NCBI RefSeq assembly: GCF_018035235.1
Contig: NZ_WPCV01000002.1
Coordinates: forward strand, 1,296,882 to 1,360,881
Origin: Citrobacter sp. On2M
Lineage (GTDB): Bacteria; Pseudomonadota; Gammaproteobacteria; Enterobacterales; Enterobacteriaceae
Length of the DNA stretch: 64,000 nucleotides
Reading direction: 5' to 3'
The notes under the pieces were generated by a model. It had not been told where the DNA came from. It did not search any database and saw only the letters and a list, made by a program, of their open reading frames with translations. Both the position numbers and the translations under genes were made by a program. Positions 9,173-19,325 of the stretch are shown piece after piece. Each line of letters begins with the position of its first letter. The stretch's first letter is position 1.

Positions 9173-9938
9173 GATTTTTGATCCCCGTAGCGTGTGGTTT
9201 GTCGGCGCAGGTCCTGGCGATCGCGAGCTGATTACCCTCAAAGGTTACCGGTTGCTACAGCAGGCGCAGGTTGTTATCTACGCTGGATCGCTGATTAACA
9301 CCGAACTGCTGGAATATTGCCCTGCCGGCGCAGAATGTCACGACAGCGCCGAACTGCATCTGGAGCAGATCCTCGACCTGATGGAGGCCGGCGTGAAAGC
9401 AGGGAAGACCGTCGTGCGTCTGCAAACCGGCGATGTTTCGCTATACGGTTCCGTGCGCGAGCAGGGCGAGGAACTGACCAAGCGTGGGATTGACTGGCAG
9501 GTGGTGCCTGGCGTCAGCGCATTTCTCGGCGCGGCGGCGGAGTTGGGCGTTGAGTATACCGTACCAGAGGTCTCACAAAGCCTGATCATCACACGTCTGG
9601 AAGGGCGCACGCCGGTACCGGAGCGCGAACAGCTGGAGTCATTTGCCAGTCACCAGACGTCAATGGCGATTTATCTGTCCGTCCAGCGTATTCATCGGGT
9701 GGCTGAACGCCTTGTTGAAGGCGGTTATCCTGCGACCACGCCCGTGGCGGTGATCTACAAAGCAACCTGGCCGGAAAGCCAGACTGTGCGCGGTACGCTG
9801 GCGGATATTGGCGACAAGGTACGCGATGCGGGTATCCGCAAAACGGCCCTCATTCTGGTCGGTAATTTCCTGGGCTCGGAGTATCACTACTCCAAACTCT
9901 ATGCGGCGGACTTTAGCCATGAATACCGTAAAGCCTGA
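9165..9938 (+). CDS. cbiF: CbiF, cobalt-precorrin-4 C11-methyltransferase
   Basis: Precorrin-4 C-11 methylase of the anaerobic pathway (257 residues). Motifs: [16 protein letters not shown] at residues 12-27, [12 protein letters not shown] (the S-adenosylmethionine loop), and [16 protein letters not shown]. The start at 9165 (MSEIFDPRS) was chosen for agreement with Salmonella CbiF; an upstream in-frame start at 9042 would run inside cbiT. It overlaps cbiT by eight bases and cbiG by 20. Confidence 0.96.
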   Translation: MSEIFDPRSVWFVGAGPGDRELITLKGYRLLQQAQVVIYAGSLINTELLEYCPAGAECHDSAELHLEQILDLMEAGVKAGKTVVRLQTGDVSLYGSVREQGEELTKRGIDWQVVPGVSAFLGAAAELGVEYTVPEVSQSLIITRLEGRTPVPEREQLESFASHQTSMAIYLSVQRIHRVAERLVEGGYPATTPVAVIYKATWPESQTVRGTLADIGDKVRDAGIRKTALILVGNFLGSEYHYSKLYAADFSHEYRKA

Positions 9939-10974
9939 ATCCATTGCGCTTTTTTGCCTGACGCCCGGTGGTGTCGTGCTGGCGAAGCGTCTGGCGGCCA
10001 TGCTGCCGGTGACCTGTTTTACCAGTGAAAAGCTGCTGGAGGAGGGGTTTATTCCCTTCGAAAACGGCTTTGCCAATACCGCCCGCGAAGCGTTTGCAAA
10101 TTATTCGGCGCTGATTTTTATCGGCGCGACCGGTATCGCGGTGCGCGTGCTGGCCCCGCTGGTCAACGACAAATTTTGCGATCCGGCGGTGGTGGTCATT
10201 GATGAACGTGCCCAGCACGTTATCAGCCTGCTCTCCGGTCACGCCGGGGGCGCGAATGCGCTGGCTCGTTATCTGGCGGGTATGTTGGGCGCTGACCCGG
10301 TGATCACCACGGCGACAGATGTCAATGATATGGCGGCACTGGATACGCTGGCATTTCAGTTGAATGCCCGGATGAGCGATTTCCGCTCGGCGGTGAAGAT
10401 CGTCAATCAGATGCTGGTTAGTAACAAGCGCGTAGGCCTGTGGTGGGATGACGAACTGACGCAGGATGTCAGCCATTGCGATCGACGCGGTTTTATCACG
10501 GTATCCGATCTCAACTCGCTTCCTGAACTGGATGCGCTGGTGTGCATCACCTTACGCACTAATTTACCCGACCTGCCGGTTCCTCACTGGAAGCTGGTGC
10601 CGCAGCGGGTTGTCGCCGGAATTGGTTGTCGTCGCGATACGCCGTTTCCGCTGCTGGCTGCGCTGCTGGCCAGGCAACTCGAAGCCCAGCAGCTCGATCC
10701 GCTGGCGTTAAAAGCAATTGGCAGCATCACGCTGAAAAAAAATGAACAGGGACTTATCCAATTAGCTTCGTGCTGTCGGGTTCCTTTCGAAACCTTTACT
10801 GCTGACGCGCTGCGTGAGCATGAACACCGTTTTCCGGCTTCATCGTTTGTGCGCAAAACGGTGGGCACAGGAAGCGTTTCCGGTCCTGCAGCCTGGCTGC
10901 TTAGCCACGGACAACTGTTAGGCGAGACCCTGCGAGAACAGGGCGTCACTATCACTTTGGGAGTTTCACACTGA
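9919..10974 (+). CDS. cbiG: CbiG, cobalt-precorrin-5A hydrolase
   Basis: Opens the ring-A delta-lactone and releases the C-20 fragment as acetaldehyde, preparing the ring for CbiD. The 351 residues comprise an N-terminal domain with [16 protein letters not shown] and [18 protein letters not shown] motifs, a linker, and a C-terminal CobE/CbiG domain with [15 protein letters not shown] and CCRVPFETF. The start at 9919 (MNTVKPES) agrees with Salmonella; the longer in-frame extension upstream lies inside cbiF. The stop overlaps the cbiH start by one base. Confidence 0.96.
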   Translation: MNTVKPESIALFCLTPGGVVLAKRLAAMLPVTCFTSEKLLEEGFIPFENGFANTAREAFANYSALIFIGATGIAVRVLAPLVNDKFCDPAVVVIDERAQHVISLLSGHAGGANALARYLAGMLGADPVITTATDVNDMAALDTLAFQLNARMSDFRSAVKIVNQMLVSNKRVGLWWDDELTQDVSHCDRRGFITVSDLNSLPELDALVCITLRTNLPDLPVPHWKLVPQRVVAGIGCRRDTPFPLLAALLARQLEAQQLDPLALKAIGSITLKKNEQGLIQLASCCRVPFETFTADALREHEHRFPASSFVRKTVGTGSVSGPAAWLLSHGQLLGETLREQGVTITLGVSH

Positions 10975-11699
10975 TGTTAAGCGTAATTGGAATTGGCCCT
11001 GGCTCGCAGGCAATGATGACCATGGAAGCTGTTGAAGCATTGCAGGCAGCGGAAATCATCGTTGGCTATAAAACCTACACCCACCTGGTAAAAGCGTTCA
11101 CAGGTGACAAGCAGGTGATCAAAACCGGAATGTGCAAAGAGATTGAACGCTGTCAGGCGGCGATCGAACTGGCGCAGGCGGGTCACAATGTGGCGTTGAT
11201 CAGCAGCGGTGACGCGGGGATTTACGGTATGGCCGGACTGGTACTCGAGCTGGTCAGCAAGCAAAAGCTGGACGTTGAGGTCAGGTTGATACCAGGTATG
11301 ACCGCCAGTATTGCCGCCGCCTCTTTGCTGGGCGCGCCGTTGATGCACGACTTCTGCCACATCAGCTTAAGCGATCTGTTAACGCCGTGGCCGGTTATCG
11401 AAAAACGCATCGTTGCCGCCGGTGAGGCCGATTTTGTTATCTGTTTCTACAACCCACGCAGTCGGGGTCGCGAAGGACATCTGGCGCGCGCATTTGAGCT
11501 GTTATCTGCCAGCAAGAGTGCACAAACGCCGGTCGGTATTGTGAAGTCGGCCGGACGTAAAAAGCAGGAAAAATGGCTGACCACGCTGGGTGAAATGGAT
11601 TTTGAGCCGGTTGATATGACCAGTCTTGTGATCGTGGGCAACAAAACCACCTATGTTCAGGACGGGCTGATGATCACACCCCGAGGTTATGTGCTGTGA
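10974..11699 (+). CDS. cbiH: CbiH, cobalt-precorrin-3 C17-methyltransferase
   Basis: Ring-contracting methylase: adds the C-17 methyl group and forms the contracted lactone macrocycle. The protein (241 residues) has the precorrin-methylase fold, with GIGPGSQAMMT at residues 6-16, SSGDAGIYGMAG as the S-adenosylmethionine loop, and CFYNPRSRGR near the C-terminal domain. The ATG at 10974 shares a base with the cbiG TGA. It is the anaerobic counterpart of CobJ. Confidence 0.96.
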   Translation: MLSVIGIGPGSQAMMTMEAVEALQAAEIIVGYKTYTHLVKAFTGDKQVIKTGMCKEIERCQAAIELAQAGHNVALISSGDAGIYGMAGLVLELVSKQKLDVEVRLIPGMTASIAAASLLGAPLMHDFCHISLSDLLTPWPVIEKRIVAAGEADFVICFYNPRSRGREGHLARAFELLSASKSAQTPVGIVKSAGRKKQEKWLTTLGEMDFEPVDMTSLVIVGNKTTYVQDGLMITPRGYVL

Positions 11700-12481
11700 A
11701 TTATGGTGATGTGCTGGTCATGGGCGGCACCAGCGATGCGCGCATGCTGTGCCAGCAACTGGATGCGGCAAACGTGGCCTACACCCTGTCAGTTGCGACC
11801 CCGACGGGAAAGCAACTGGCGGGAGACATCAAAGGTCAGGTGCGCTGCGGGCGTCTGGAACGTGAGCAAATGATTGCCTGGCTGCAGGAAAATCGGACGC
11901 GCTGGGTGATTGATGCTTCGCATCCTTACGCCGAGGTGGTGAGTCGCAACATCATGAATGCCTGCGAAGCGGCGGGCGTACTGCTGAGCCGCTATCAGCG
12001 CCCCGAACAGTTAAGCGGTTTAACCCACTCGCACCTGTATACCGTACAGAGTATTCAGCAAGCCAGCGAGGTCGCGCGGCGTTTCGGTGAACGAGTGCTG
12101 CTGACGACCGGCAGTAAAGATCTGGCGATCTGGCGCAAAGAGTTGCCAGAGAAAACGCTGCTGGCGCGCGTCTTGCCTGTACCTGAGGTCATTCAGCAAT
12201 GCGCGGACCTGGGATTTGGCGTCGGTGAGATCTTTGCTCTGTGTGGGCCGTTTAGCGCCGAGTTCAACGCTGCGTTTTATCAACATTGTCAGGCTGATGT
12301 GGTGATTACTAAGGCATCAGGCGCGGAAGGGGGGTATCAGGAAAAAGTGCAACCCTGTCTGGATGCCGGTATCCCCTGCATCGTGATTACACGTCCGGCA
12401 CCGTTGGTGACGGGAGAAGAGTTACTGGAAAGTCAGGCCGCCTTTGCGGCGCGTTTAACGCGCTGGCTGGCCGCTGCTTAA
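11696..12481 (+). CDS. cbiJ: CbiJ, cobalt-precorrin-6A reductase
   Basis: NAD(P)H-dependent reductase of cobalt-precorrin-6A to 6B (261 residues). The N-terminal nucleotide-binding segment VLVMGGTSDARMLCQQL and the C-terminal TKASGAEGGYQEKVQPCLDAGIPCIVI block are CobK/CbiJ hallmarks. The start codon appears to be GTG at 11696, overlapping the cbiH stop; no ATG fits the family N-terminus. The gene is followed 10 bases later by cbiK. Confidence 0.94.
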   Translation: MNYGDVLVMGGTSDARMLCQQLDAANVAYTLSVATPTGKQLAGDIKGQVRCGRLEREQMIAWLQENRTRWVIDASHPYAEVVSRNIMNACEAAGVLLSRYQRPEQLSGLTHSHLYTVQSIQQASEVARRFGERVLLTTGSKDLAIWRKELPEKTLLARVLPVPEVIQQCADLGFGVGEIFALCGPFSAEFNAAFYQHCQADVVITKASGAEGGYQEKVQPCLDAGIPCIVITRPAPLVTGEELLESQAAFAARLTRWLAAA

Positions 12482-12491
12482 GGAGTTAGAG

Positions 12492-13286
12492 ATGAAAAAG
12501 GCGCTTCTGGTGGTCAGCTTTGGCACCAGCTATCACGACACCTGTGAGAAAAATATTGTGGCCTGTGAGCGCGATCTCGCAGCCAGTTGCCCTGACCGTG
12601 ACCTGTTCCGGGCGTTTACCTCAGGGATGATAATCCGCAAGCTCAAACAGCGTGACGGCATTGAAATCGACACACCGCTGCAGGCGCTTCAAAAGCTGGC
12701 GGAGCAGGGGTATCAGGATGTCGCGATTCAGTCGCTGCACATCATCAACGGCGACGAATACGAAAAAATTGTCCGCGAAGTACAAAGTATGCGCTCGCTG
12801 TTTTCTCGCCTGACGCTGGGTGTACCGCTTTTGAGCAGCGTTGAAGATTACGCACAGTTGATGCTGGCGTTGCAACAGCAGATGCCGGCGCTGGGTGAAA
12901 AAGAAAAAGTAGTGTTTATGGGACACGGGGCAAGCCATCACGCTTTTGCTGCCTATGCCTGTCTTGACCACATGATGACGGCGCAGCGCTTCCCGGCGCG
13001 AGTCGGGGCGGTGGAAAGCTACCCGGAAGTAGATGTGCTGATTGAAAGTTTATCTCAGGAAGGCGTCACGGCGGTACATCTGATGCCGCTGATGTTAGTC
13101 GCCGGTGACCATGCGATTAACGATATGGCCTCCGACGAAGACGATTCGTGGAAAACGTTGTTCAACGCAGCAGGGATACCGGCTACGCCGTGGCTCAGCG
13201 GACTGGGGGAAAACCCGGCGGTTCGCGCGATGTTTGTGGCGCATTTACAGCAGGCGCTTAATGTGGCGCTGGAGGAAGCAGCATGA
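12492..13286 (+). CDS. cbiK: CbiK, anaerobic sirohydrochlorin cobaltochelatase
   Basis: Inserts cobalt into sirohydrochlorin, the committing step of the early-cobalt-insertion pathway. The 264 residues have the bilobal class II chelatase fold. The three metal-site residues known from Salmonella CbiK are all in place: His145 (GHGASHH), Glu175 (AVESYPEV) and His207 (GDHAIND). No signal peptide is visible, so this is the cytoplasmic form. An AGGAG ribosome site precedes the ATG; the end overlaps cbiL by four bases. Confidence 0.97.
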   Translation: MKKALLVVSFGTSYHDTCEKNIVACERDLAASCPDRDLFRAFTSGMIIRKLKQRDGIEIDTPLQALQKLAEQGYQDVAIQSLHIINGDEYEKIVREVQSMRSLFSRLTLGVPLLSSVEDYAQLMLALQQQMPALGEKEKVVFMGHGASHHAFAAYACLDHMMTAQRFPARVGAVESYPEVDVLIESLSQEGVTAVHLMPLMLVAGDHAINDMASDEDDSWKTLFNAAGIPATPWLSGLGENPAVRAMFVAHLQQALNVALEEAA

Positions 13287-13996
13287 GCGGAAAACTGTAC
13301 GCATTAAGCACCGGACCTGGCGCTTCCGATCTGATCACCGTACGTGCTGCATGCACGCTGGGCATGCTGGATATTCTCTATGCGCCCGCCGGACGCAAAG
13401 GCGGCGATAGCCTGGCGCTGTCGATTGTACGGGAGTATATCGGCGAGCAGACCGAGGTCCGCTGCTGTCATTTTCCCATGAGTGCCGACAGCGCGGAAAA
13501 AGAGGCCGTCTGGGATGAGGTGGCAACCGCGCTGGTTCAGGAAGTTGAAGCCGGGAAGAGGGTAGGCTTTATTACGCTCGGTGACGCCATGCTGTTCAGC
13601 ACCTGGGTCTTTTTACTGCAGCGCATTGGTTCGCCTGACTGGTTAGAAATTGTCCCGGGCGTGACCTCTTTCGCTGCGATTGCCGCGCGTGCGAAAACTC
13701 CGCTCGCCATGGAGCAACAATCGCTGGCAGTGGTCTCCTGTACCGCGCCGGAAGCTGAAATTCAGCAGGCGTTAAAGCAGCATGACAGCCTGGTGCTGAT
13801 GAAAGTTTACGGTCGCTTTGCGCGCATCAAAGCGTTGCTGCAGCAAGAGGGGTTGTTGGACTACGCGCTGATGATGTCTGAAGCCACGCTGCCGGGCGAG
13901 CAGTGCTGGCGCCATCTCGACGAGGTGAGCGACGATCAGCCGCTGCCTTATTTCTCGACCATTCTGGTCAACAAACAGTGGGAGTATGCACAATGA
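13283..13996 (+). CDS. cbiL: CbiL, cobalt-precorrin-2 C20-methyltransferase
   Basis: Adds the methyl group at C-20 of cobalt-factor II / cobalt-precorrin-2. The protein (237 residues) carries the precorrin-methylase signatures STGPGASDLITVRA (residues 9-22), TLGDAMLFSTW and IVPGVTSFAAIAA. It overlaps cbiK by four bases and cbiM by four bases, and marks the end of the ring-methylation block before the cobalt transport genes. Confidence 0.96.
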   Translation: MSGKLYALSTGPGASDLITVRAACTLGMLDILYAPAGRKGGDSLALSIVREYIGEQTEVRCCHFPMSADSAEKEAVWDEVATALVQEVEAGKRVGFITLGDAMLFSTWVFLLQRIGSPDWLEIVPGVTSFAAIAARAKTPLAMEQQSLAVVSCTAPEAEIQQALKQHDSLVLMKVYGRFARIKALLQQEGLLDYALMMSEATLPGEQCWRHLDEVSDDQPLPYFSTILVNKQWEYAQ

Positions 13997-14730
13997 AGCT
14001 TGAACAACAGCTAAAACAGCTGTCTTTCAGCGGGTTGGCTGCGGCGCTATTACTGATGATTGTTCCTGAGCAAGCGTTCGCGATGCACATTATGGAAGGT
14101 TTCCTGCCGCCGATGTGGGCGCTGGCATGGTGGCTGCTGTTTTTACCCTGCCTGTGGTACGGGCTGGTGCGCCTGCGCCAAATCGTGCAGGAAGATAACC
14201 ACCAGAAAGTTTTACTGGCACTGTGCGGCGCCTTTATTTTTGTGCTGTCGGCGCTGAAAATTCCTTCCGTTACCGGAAGTTGTTCACACCCTACCGGCGT
14301 AGGCCTGGCGGTTATTCTGTTCGGGCCAGGTGTAGTTGCTATCCTCGGGGCGATCGTTTTGCTGTTCCAGGCACTGCTGCTGGCGCACGGTGGTTTGACG
14401 ACGCTCGGCGCTAACGGCATGTCGATGGCGGTGATTGGCCCGGTAGTGGGTTACATGGTGTGGAAAATGGCCTGCCGTGCGGGGCTGCGTCGTGATGTTT
14501 GTGTCTTCTTGTGCGCGATGTTGGCGGATCTTGTCACCTATTTCGTCACCTCAGTGCAACTGGGCGTGGCGTTCCCGGACCCGTCTGCTGGCGCTACCGG
14601 TTCAATCATTAAATTCATGGGGATTTTCTGTCTGACACAAATCCCCATCGCGATTGCGGAAGGGTTACTCACCGTGCTGATTTACGATCAGCTAACCAAA
14701 CGCCAGTTAATAACCGCACAAGGACATTAA
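13993..14730 (+). CDS. cbiM: CbiM, cobalt ECF transporter substrate-capture subunit
   Basis: Integral membrane S-component of the CbiMNQO cobalt importer (245 residues). Residues 1-30 look like a cleavable hydrophobic leader ending in EQAFA, so the mature protein would begin Met31-His32 (MHIMEGFLPP), the N-terminus that coordinates the metal in CbiM/NikM proteins. Several membrane spans follow, with GSCSHPTGVGL and AHGGLTTLGANGMSMAVIGPV typical of the family. The start at 13993 (MKLEQQ) overlaps the cbiL stop. Confidence 0.96.
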   Translation: MKLEQQLKQLSFSGLAAALLLMIVPEQAFAMHIMEGFLPPMWALAWWLLFLPCLWYGLVRLRQIVQEDNHQKVLLALCGAFIFVLSALKIPSVTGSCSHPTGVGLAVILFGPGVVAILGAIVLLFQALLLAHGGLTTLGANGMSMAVIGPVVGYMVWKMACRAGLRRDVCVFLCAMLADLVTYFVTSVQLGVAFPDPSAGATGSIIKFMGIFCLTQIPIAIAEGLLTVLIYDQLTKRQLITAQGH

Positions 14731-14732
14731 CG

Positions 14733-15014
14733 ATGAAAAAGACGCTGATTATATTGGGCATGGTAGTGGCGCTGGTGATCCTGCCGTTCTTTATCAACCA
14801 CGGTGGAGAATACGGCGGTTCAGACGGTGAAGCAGAGAGTCAGATTCAGGCTATTGCCCCGCATTATGAGCCATGGTTCCAGCCGTTGTATGAACCGGCA
14901 AGCGGTGAGATTGAAAGCCTGTTGTTTACGCTCCAGGGATCGCTGGGTGCAGCCGTAATTTTCTACATACTGGGTTACACCAAAGGCAGGCAACGTCGTG
15001 ATGACCGGGCTTGA
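14733..15014 (+). CDS. cbiN: CbiN, cobalt transport accessory membrane protein
   Basis: Small subunit (93 residues) of the CbiMNQO cobalt importer. Two hydrophobic spans (about residues 4-21 and 68-84) flank a periplasmic loop containing GGSDGEAE; this two-helix layout is the CbiN pattern. It starts two bases after the cbiM stop and overlaps cbiQ, so all four transport genes are contiguous. Confidence 0.94.
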   Translation: MKKTLIILGMVVALVILPFFINHGGEYGGSDGEAESQIQAIAPHYEPWFQPLYEPASGEIESLLFTLQGSLGAAVIFYILGYTKGRQRRDDRA

Positions 15015-15678
15015 CAGGCTTAGCTATCAAAGCCGCTGGTTTCATGTCTCACCGGTGCGGAAATTTCTGCTCTGGCTAATGATGATGATTCTGGCGTTTA
15101 CTCTGCCCCCGTTGGGGCAGGGTATCGAGCTGTTACTGATTGCCGCGCTGAGCTGCTGGCTGCTACGCATTTCGTTCTGGCGCTGGTGCCGCTGGATGGC
15201 ATTACCGTTTGGTTTTCTGACGATAGGGGTAGTGACCATCCTGTTTAGTTTTAGTCGCGATCCGCAGACTCTGCTGGCCAGCATTCCCGTTGGCAGCTAC
15301 TGGTTGGGCGTTAGTGCCTCAGGACTTTTCACCGCCAATGAAACCTTCTGGCGCAGCCTGGCTGCGTTGGCGGCAACGCTCTGGCTGGTGCTGAATCTAC
15401 CGTTTCCGCAGCTGATTATCTTACTCAAACGCGCGCACGTTCCTCGCCTGCTTACTGAGCAGATCCTGTTAACCTGGCGCTTTATTTTTATCCTGTTAGA
15501 CGAGGCGCTGGCTATTCATCGCGCACAAACGCTGCGTTTTGGGTATCGTAGCTTGCCGTTGGGCTATCGCTCGCTGGCGATGCTGGTGGGACTGCTGTTT
15601 ACCCGCGTGTTGATCCGCTACCAGCAAATGACTACCACACTGGATATCAAACTTTATCAGGGTGATTTTCACCTGTAA
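15001..15678 (+). CDS. cbiQ: CbiQ, cobalt ECF transporter transmembrane (T) subunit
   Basis: Energy-coupling membrane subunit that links CbiM to the ATPase CbiO. The 225 residues contain about five hydrophobic spans and the two short charged A-R-x motifs of T-components, here HRAQTLRFGYRS and relatives in the C-terminal part. A GTG one codon upstream (14998) is possible, but the ATG at 15001 gives the family N-terminus MTGLDRLSYQSRW. It overlaps cbiN by 14 bases. Confidence 0.94.
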   Translation: MTGLDRLSYQSRWFHVSPVRKFLLWLMMMILAFTLPPLGQGIELLLIAALSCWLLRISFWRWCRWMALPFGFLTIGVVTILFSFSRDPQTLLASIPVGSYWLGVSASGLFTANETFWRSLAALAATLWLVLNLPFPQLIILLKRAHVPRLLTEQILLTWRFIFILLDEALAIHRAQTLRFGYRSLPLGYRSLAMLVGLLFTRVLIRYQQMTTTLDIKLYQGDFHL

Positions 15679-15686
15679 GGAAAAGT

Positions 15687-16502
15687 ATGCTTGCCACCTC
15701 AGCGCTTTGGTTTCGCTATCAGGATGACCCGATCCTCAAGGGGCTAACGCTGGACTTTTCTACGCATGCCGTTACGGGGTTGGTTGGTGCCAATGGCTGC
15801 GGAAAATCCACGCTATTTATGAATCTGAGTGGCTTACTGCGCCCGCAGCAAGGGGCAGTGATGTGGCAAGGCAAACCGTTGGATTACAGCAAGCGTGGCC
15901 TACTGGCACTGCGTCAGCAGGTGGCTACTGTATTTCAGGATCCCGATCAGCAAATCTTTTACACCGATATCGACAGTGACATTGCTTTCAGCCTGCGCAA
16001 CCTTGGCGTGGATGAAGCTGAAATCGCCCGCCGGGTGGAAGATGCGCTGACGCTGGTCGATGCTCAGCATTTTCGCCATCAACCGATTCAGTGTTTAAGT
16101 CACGGGCAAAAAAAACGTGTGGCAATTGCCGGGGCGTTGGTGTTGCAGGCGCAATACCTGTTGCTGGATGAGCCTACAGCAGGGCTTGACCCATCAGGCC
16201 GTACGCAGATGATTGAGATAATCAAACGCATCGTAGCGCAAGGCAACCACGTGGTTATCTCCAGCCATGATATCGATCTTATCTATGAAGTCAGTGATGC
16301 AGTTTACGTTTTACGCCGGGGCGAGGTGCTAACACACGGCACGCCGGGGGACGTTTTCGCCCGTACGGAACTGATTGAACAAGCGGGATTAACTCAGCCC
16401 TGGCTGGTGAAGCTGCATACAGAGCTGGGCTTCCCGCTGTGTAAAACAGAGGCTGAATTTTTTAGTTGTATGCGAGAGAACGCACTGAAGGAGGCGTCAT
16501 GA
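15687..16502 (+). CDS. cbiO: CbiO, cobalt ECF transporter ATPase
   Basis: Cytoplasmic ABC ATPase of the cobalt importer (271 residues). Walker [10 protein letters not shown] near residue 34, Q-loop FQDPDQQ, signature [15 protein letters not shown], Walker [13 protein letters not shown] and the switch histidine in ISSHD are all intact. A ribosome site AAGGAAAAG lies just before the ATG. The final codons overlap cbiP (ATGA at 16499). Confidence 0.95.
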   Translation: MLATSALWFRYQDDPILKGLTLDFSTHAVTGLVGANGCGKSTLFMNLSGLLRPQQGAVMWQGKPLDYSKRGLLALRQQVATVFQDPDQQIFYTDIDSDIAFSLRNLGVDEAEIARRVEDALTLVDAQHFRHQPIQCLSHGQKKRVAIAGALVLQAQYLLLDEPTAGLDPSGRTQMIEIIKRIVAQGNHVVISSHDIDLIYEVSDAVYVLRRGEVLTHGTPGDVFARTELIEQAGLTQPWLVKLHTELGFPLCKTEAEFFSCMRENALKEAS

Positions 16503-18019
16503 CGCAGGCGATAATGTTGCAGGGAACGGCATCTGATGTGGGTAAAAGCGTGTTGGTCGCCGGGCTGTGTCGAATTTTTTATCAGGATGGACTGCGTACT
16601 GCGCCGTTCAAATCGCAAAACATGGCGCTGAACTCTGGCATTACGCCAGAAGGCAAGGAGATGGGGCGCGCACAAATTTTTCAGGCCGAAGCTGCAGGGA
16701 TTACGCCAGATGTGCGTATGAATCCGGTGCTGCTTAAACCAACCAGCGACCGTAAAGCGCAGGTTGTGCTGATGGGCAAAGTCGCGACCGACATGGATGC
16801 GGTGAGCTACCACGAGTATAAACCGCGTCTGCGGGATCAAATCCTGTCAGTTTATAACAGTCTGGCGCAAGAGTTCGATGTGCTGGTGCTGGAGGGGGCG
16901 GGAAGCCCGGCAGAGATTAACCTGCGCGATCGCGATATCGTCAATATGGGTATGGCTGAAATGGCGCGATGTCCTGTTATTTTGGTGGCGGATATCGACC
17001 GTGGCGGGGTGTTTGCCTCCATTTACGGCACACTGGCGCTATTGCACGATCATGAACGCGCCAGGGTCAAAGGGGTGATCATCAATAAATTTCGCGGTGA
17101 TGTGGCGTTGCTGTATTCCGGTATTGAGCAAATTGAAGCGCTGACCGGAGTGCCGGTTCTGGGCGTCATGCCATGGCTGGATGTGGATCTGGAAGATGAA
17201 GATGGCGTAGCGCTGCAAAAGGGTAAATATTTGCGCACTGATAAGCGCGACATCGACATCGCCGTTGTGCAAATACCGCACATTTCGAATTTTACTGATT
17301 TCAATGCGCTTGCCGCACAGCCGGATGTACGTGTGCGCTATGTGCGTCAGCCTGAAGAACTGGCGGGGGCCGATCTGGTGATTCTGCCGGGCAGTAAAAA
17401 TACGCTGGGCGATCTGGTGTGGCTGCGTGAGAGCGGGATGGCGCACGGTGTCGTGCAATTGCATAGTAACAACGTGCCGGTGGTGGGGATTTGCGGTGGC
17501 TATCAAATGCTCGGCGATACGATCATCGATGAAGTGGAGTCAGGACTCGGCACGCTGCCGGGGCTGGGCTTGCTCAATACTGTAACGCATTTTGCCCAGC
17601 ACAAAACTACCACTTTGGTTGAGGGAAAAATGTCCTCCTCGCTGCCTGACTGGCTGGCGGGCGCGGCGGGGTTATCCGTTCGTGGTTATGAAATTCACAT
17701 GGGCGAAACGACCTTAGCTGAAGAATGCCGGGCGGTGATGACGCTGTGCAAGGACGGTGGCAACGTGGCTGACGGCGCGGTTACGCCGGATGGCCTGGCG
17801 TTTGGTACTTATCTTCACGGTCTGTTTGACAGCGATGAATTTACCCGGGGGCTGGTTAATGGCCTGCGCGTACGTAAAGGGTTAGCACCGCTGGATTCCA
17901 CCTTCCATTACGCGCAATATAAATCGCAGCAGTTTGATCTGCTGGCGGATGCGATGAGGCAACACATCGATATTGATAAAATTTATACCATCATGCAGCA
18001 ACACCGGGAGCCAGTATGA
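16499..18019 (+). CDS. cbiP: CbiP, adenosylcobyric acid synthase
   Basis: ATP- and glutamine-dependent amidation of the b, d, e and g side chains (506 residues). The N-terminal ATPase domain has P-loop GTASDVGKS (residues 9-17). The C-terminal glutamine amidotransferase domain has nucleophile Cys332 in [10 protein letters not shown] and the downstream GYEIHMGET motif. The ATG at 16499 gives [13 protein letters not shown], the family N-terminus; a longer in-frame start at 16466 lies inside cbiO. Its stop overlaps cobU by four bases. Confidence 0.97.
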   Translation: MTQAIMLQGTASDVGKSVLVAGLCRIFYQDGLRTAPFKSQNMALNSGITPEGKEMGRAQIFQAEAAGITPDVRMNPVLLKPTSDRKAQVVLMGKVATDMDAVSYHEYKPRLRDQILSVYNSLAQEFDVLVLEGAGSPAEINLRDRDIVNMGMAEMARCPVILVADIDRGGVFASIYGTLALLHDHERARVKGVIINKFRGDVALLYSGIEQIEALTGVPVLGVMPWLDVDLEDEDGVALQKGKYLRTDKRDIDIAVVQIPHISNFTDFNALAAQPDVRVRYVRQPEELAGADLVILPGSKNTLGDLVWLRESGMAHGVVQLHSNNVPVVGICGGYQMLGDTIIDEVESGLGTLPGLGLLNTVTHFAQHKTTTLVEGKMSSSLPDWLAGAAGLSVRGYEIHMGETTLAEECRAVMTLCKDGGNVADGAVTPDGLAFGTYLHGLFDSDEFTRGLVNGLRVRKGLAPLDSTFHYAQYKSQQFDLLADAMRQHIDIDKIYTIMQQHREPV

Positions 18020-18561
18020 TGATTCTGGTTACCGGCGGCGCGCGAAGCGGTAAAAGTCGACATGCGGAAGCGCTGATCGCGGATTCTCCAAACGTTTTGT
18101 ATATCGCGACTTCGCAGATCTTTGATGAGGAGATGGCGGCACGAATTCAGCATCATCGCGATGGACGCCCTGCGCACTGGCGTACAGCCGAATGCTGGCA
18201 ACATCTCGATGAACTGATAACGGCTGCAAACGATCCGCAAGAAGCCATTCTGCTGGAGTGCATCACCACGATGGTGACCAACCTGCTGTTTGCGCTGGGC
18301 GGTGACAGCAATCCGGATAACTGGGATTACGCGGCGATGGAACAGTCGATCGAGGATGAGATCCGTTCGCTGATTGCCGCCTGTCAGCGATGCCCGGCAA
18401 AGGTTGTGCTGGTCACGAATGAGGTAGGAATGGGGATTGTTCCGGAGAACCGTCTGGCACGGCATTTTCGCGATATTGCAGGACGTGTGAATCAGCGACT
18501 GGCAGCAGCAGCCGATGAGGTCTGGCTGGTGGTATCAGGAATTGGAGTCAAAATTAAATGA
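18016..18561 (+). CDS. cobU: CobU, adenosylcobinamide kinase / guanylyltransferase
   Basis: Bifunctional enzyme of nucleotide-loop assembly: phosphorylates adenosylcobinamide and then transfers GMP to it. The protein (181 residues) has P-loop GGARSGKS (residues 7-14) and His46, the residue guanylylated in Salmonella CobU, in RIQHHRDG. The C-terminal [21 protein letters not shown] block is strongly conserved. It overlaps cbiP and cobS by four bases each. Confidence 0.96.
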   Translation: MMILVTGGARSGKSRHAEALIADSPNVLYIATSQIFDEEMAARIQHHRDGRPAHWRTAECWQHLDELITAANDPQEAILLECITTMVTNLLFALGGDSNPDNWDYAAMEQSIEDEIRSLIAACQRCPAKVVLVTNEVGMGIVPENRLARHFRDIAGRVNQRLAAAADEVWLVVSGIGVKIK

Positions 18562-19301
18562 GTAAGTTGTTCTGGGCAATGCTCTCTTTTATCAGTCGCT
18601 TGCCCGTTCCTGCTCGCTGGTCGCAAGGACTGGATTTCGAGCACTATTCACGTGGCATTGTGATGTTTCCGCTGATTGGCGTGGTGCTGGGCGGGATAAC
18701 GGGACTGGTCTTTATGGCGCTGCAGGCCTGGTGCGGTATCCCCCTGGCGGCGCTGTTTGCAGTGTTGACCCTCGCGCTGCTGACCGGTGGTTTTCATCTC
18801 GATGGTCTGGCGGATACCTGTGACGGTATTTTCTCTGCCCGTCGACGCGAACGGATGCTGGAAATCATGCGCGACAGCCGCCTGGGAACCCACGGCGGAC
18901 TGGCGTTGATTTTCGTGTTGTTGGCGAAAGTGCTGGTGGTGAGCGAACTGGCTTTGCGTGGCACACCGATGCTGGCGGCGCTTGCTGCGGCTTGTGTTGC
19001 CGGGCGGGGTACCGCTGTTTTGCTGATGTATCGACATCGTTACGCTCGCGAAGAAGGGCTGGGCAATGTCTTTATCGGCAAAGTCTCCGGGCGTCAAACC
19101 TGCGTTACGTTGGGATTTGCGGCAGTCCTTGCCGCCGTACTGCTTCCCGGTATGCACGGCGTAGCAGCACTGGTTGTCACGATAGTGGCGATTTTCATTC
19201 TTGGGCAGTTATTAAAACGCACGTTGGGTGGGCAAACCGGCGATACGCTGGGCGCAGCCATTGAACTTGGCGAGTTGATTTTCCTGCTGGCTCTGCTCTG
19301 A
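18558..19301 (+). CDS. cobS: CobS, adenosylcobinamide-GDP ribazoletransferase
   Basis: Integral membrane cobalamin (5'-phosphate) synthase, 247 residues, joining adenosylcobinamide-GDP with alpha-ribazole (phosphate). The N-terminal segment [11 protein letters not shown], the [31 protein letters not shown] metal- and substrate-binding region (read in two parts around residues 85-115) and six or so hydrophobic spans are typical. It follows cobU with an ATGA overlap. Confidence 0.95.
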   Translation: MSKLFWAMLSFISRLPVPARWSQGLDFEHYSRGIVMFPLIGVVLGGITGLVFMALQAWCGIPLAALFAVLTLALLTGGFHLDGLADTCDGIFSARRRERMLEIMRDSRLGTHGGLALIFVLLAKVLVVSELALRGTPMLAALAAACVAGRGTAVLLMYRHRYAREEGLGNVFIGKVSGRQTCVTLGFAAVLAAVLLPGMHGVAALVVTIVAIFILGQLLKRTLGGQTGDTLGAAIELGELIFLLALL

Positions 19302-19325
19302 GTCAGCCAACATACTGGAACCCCT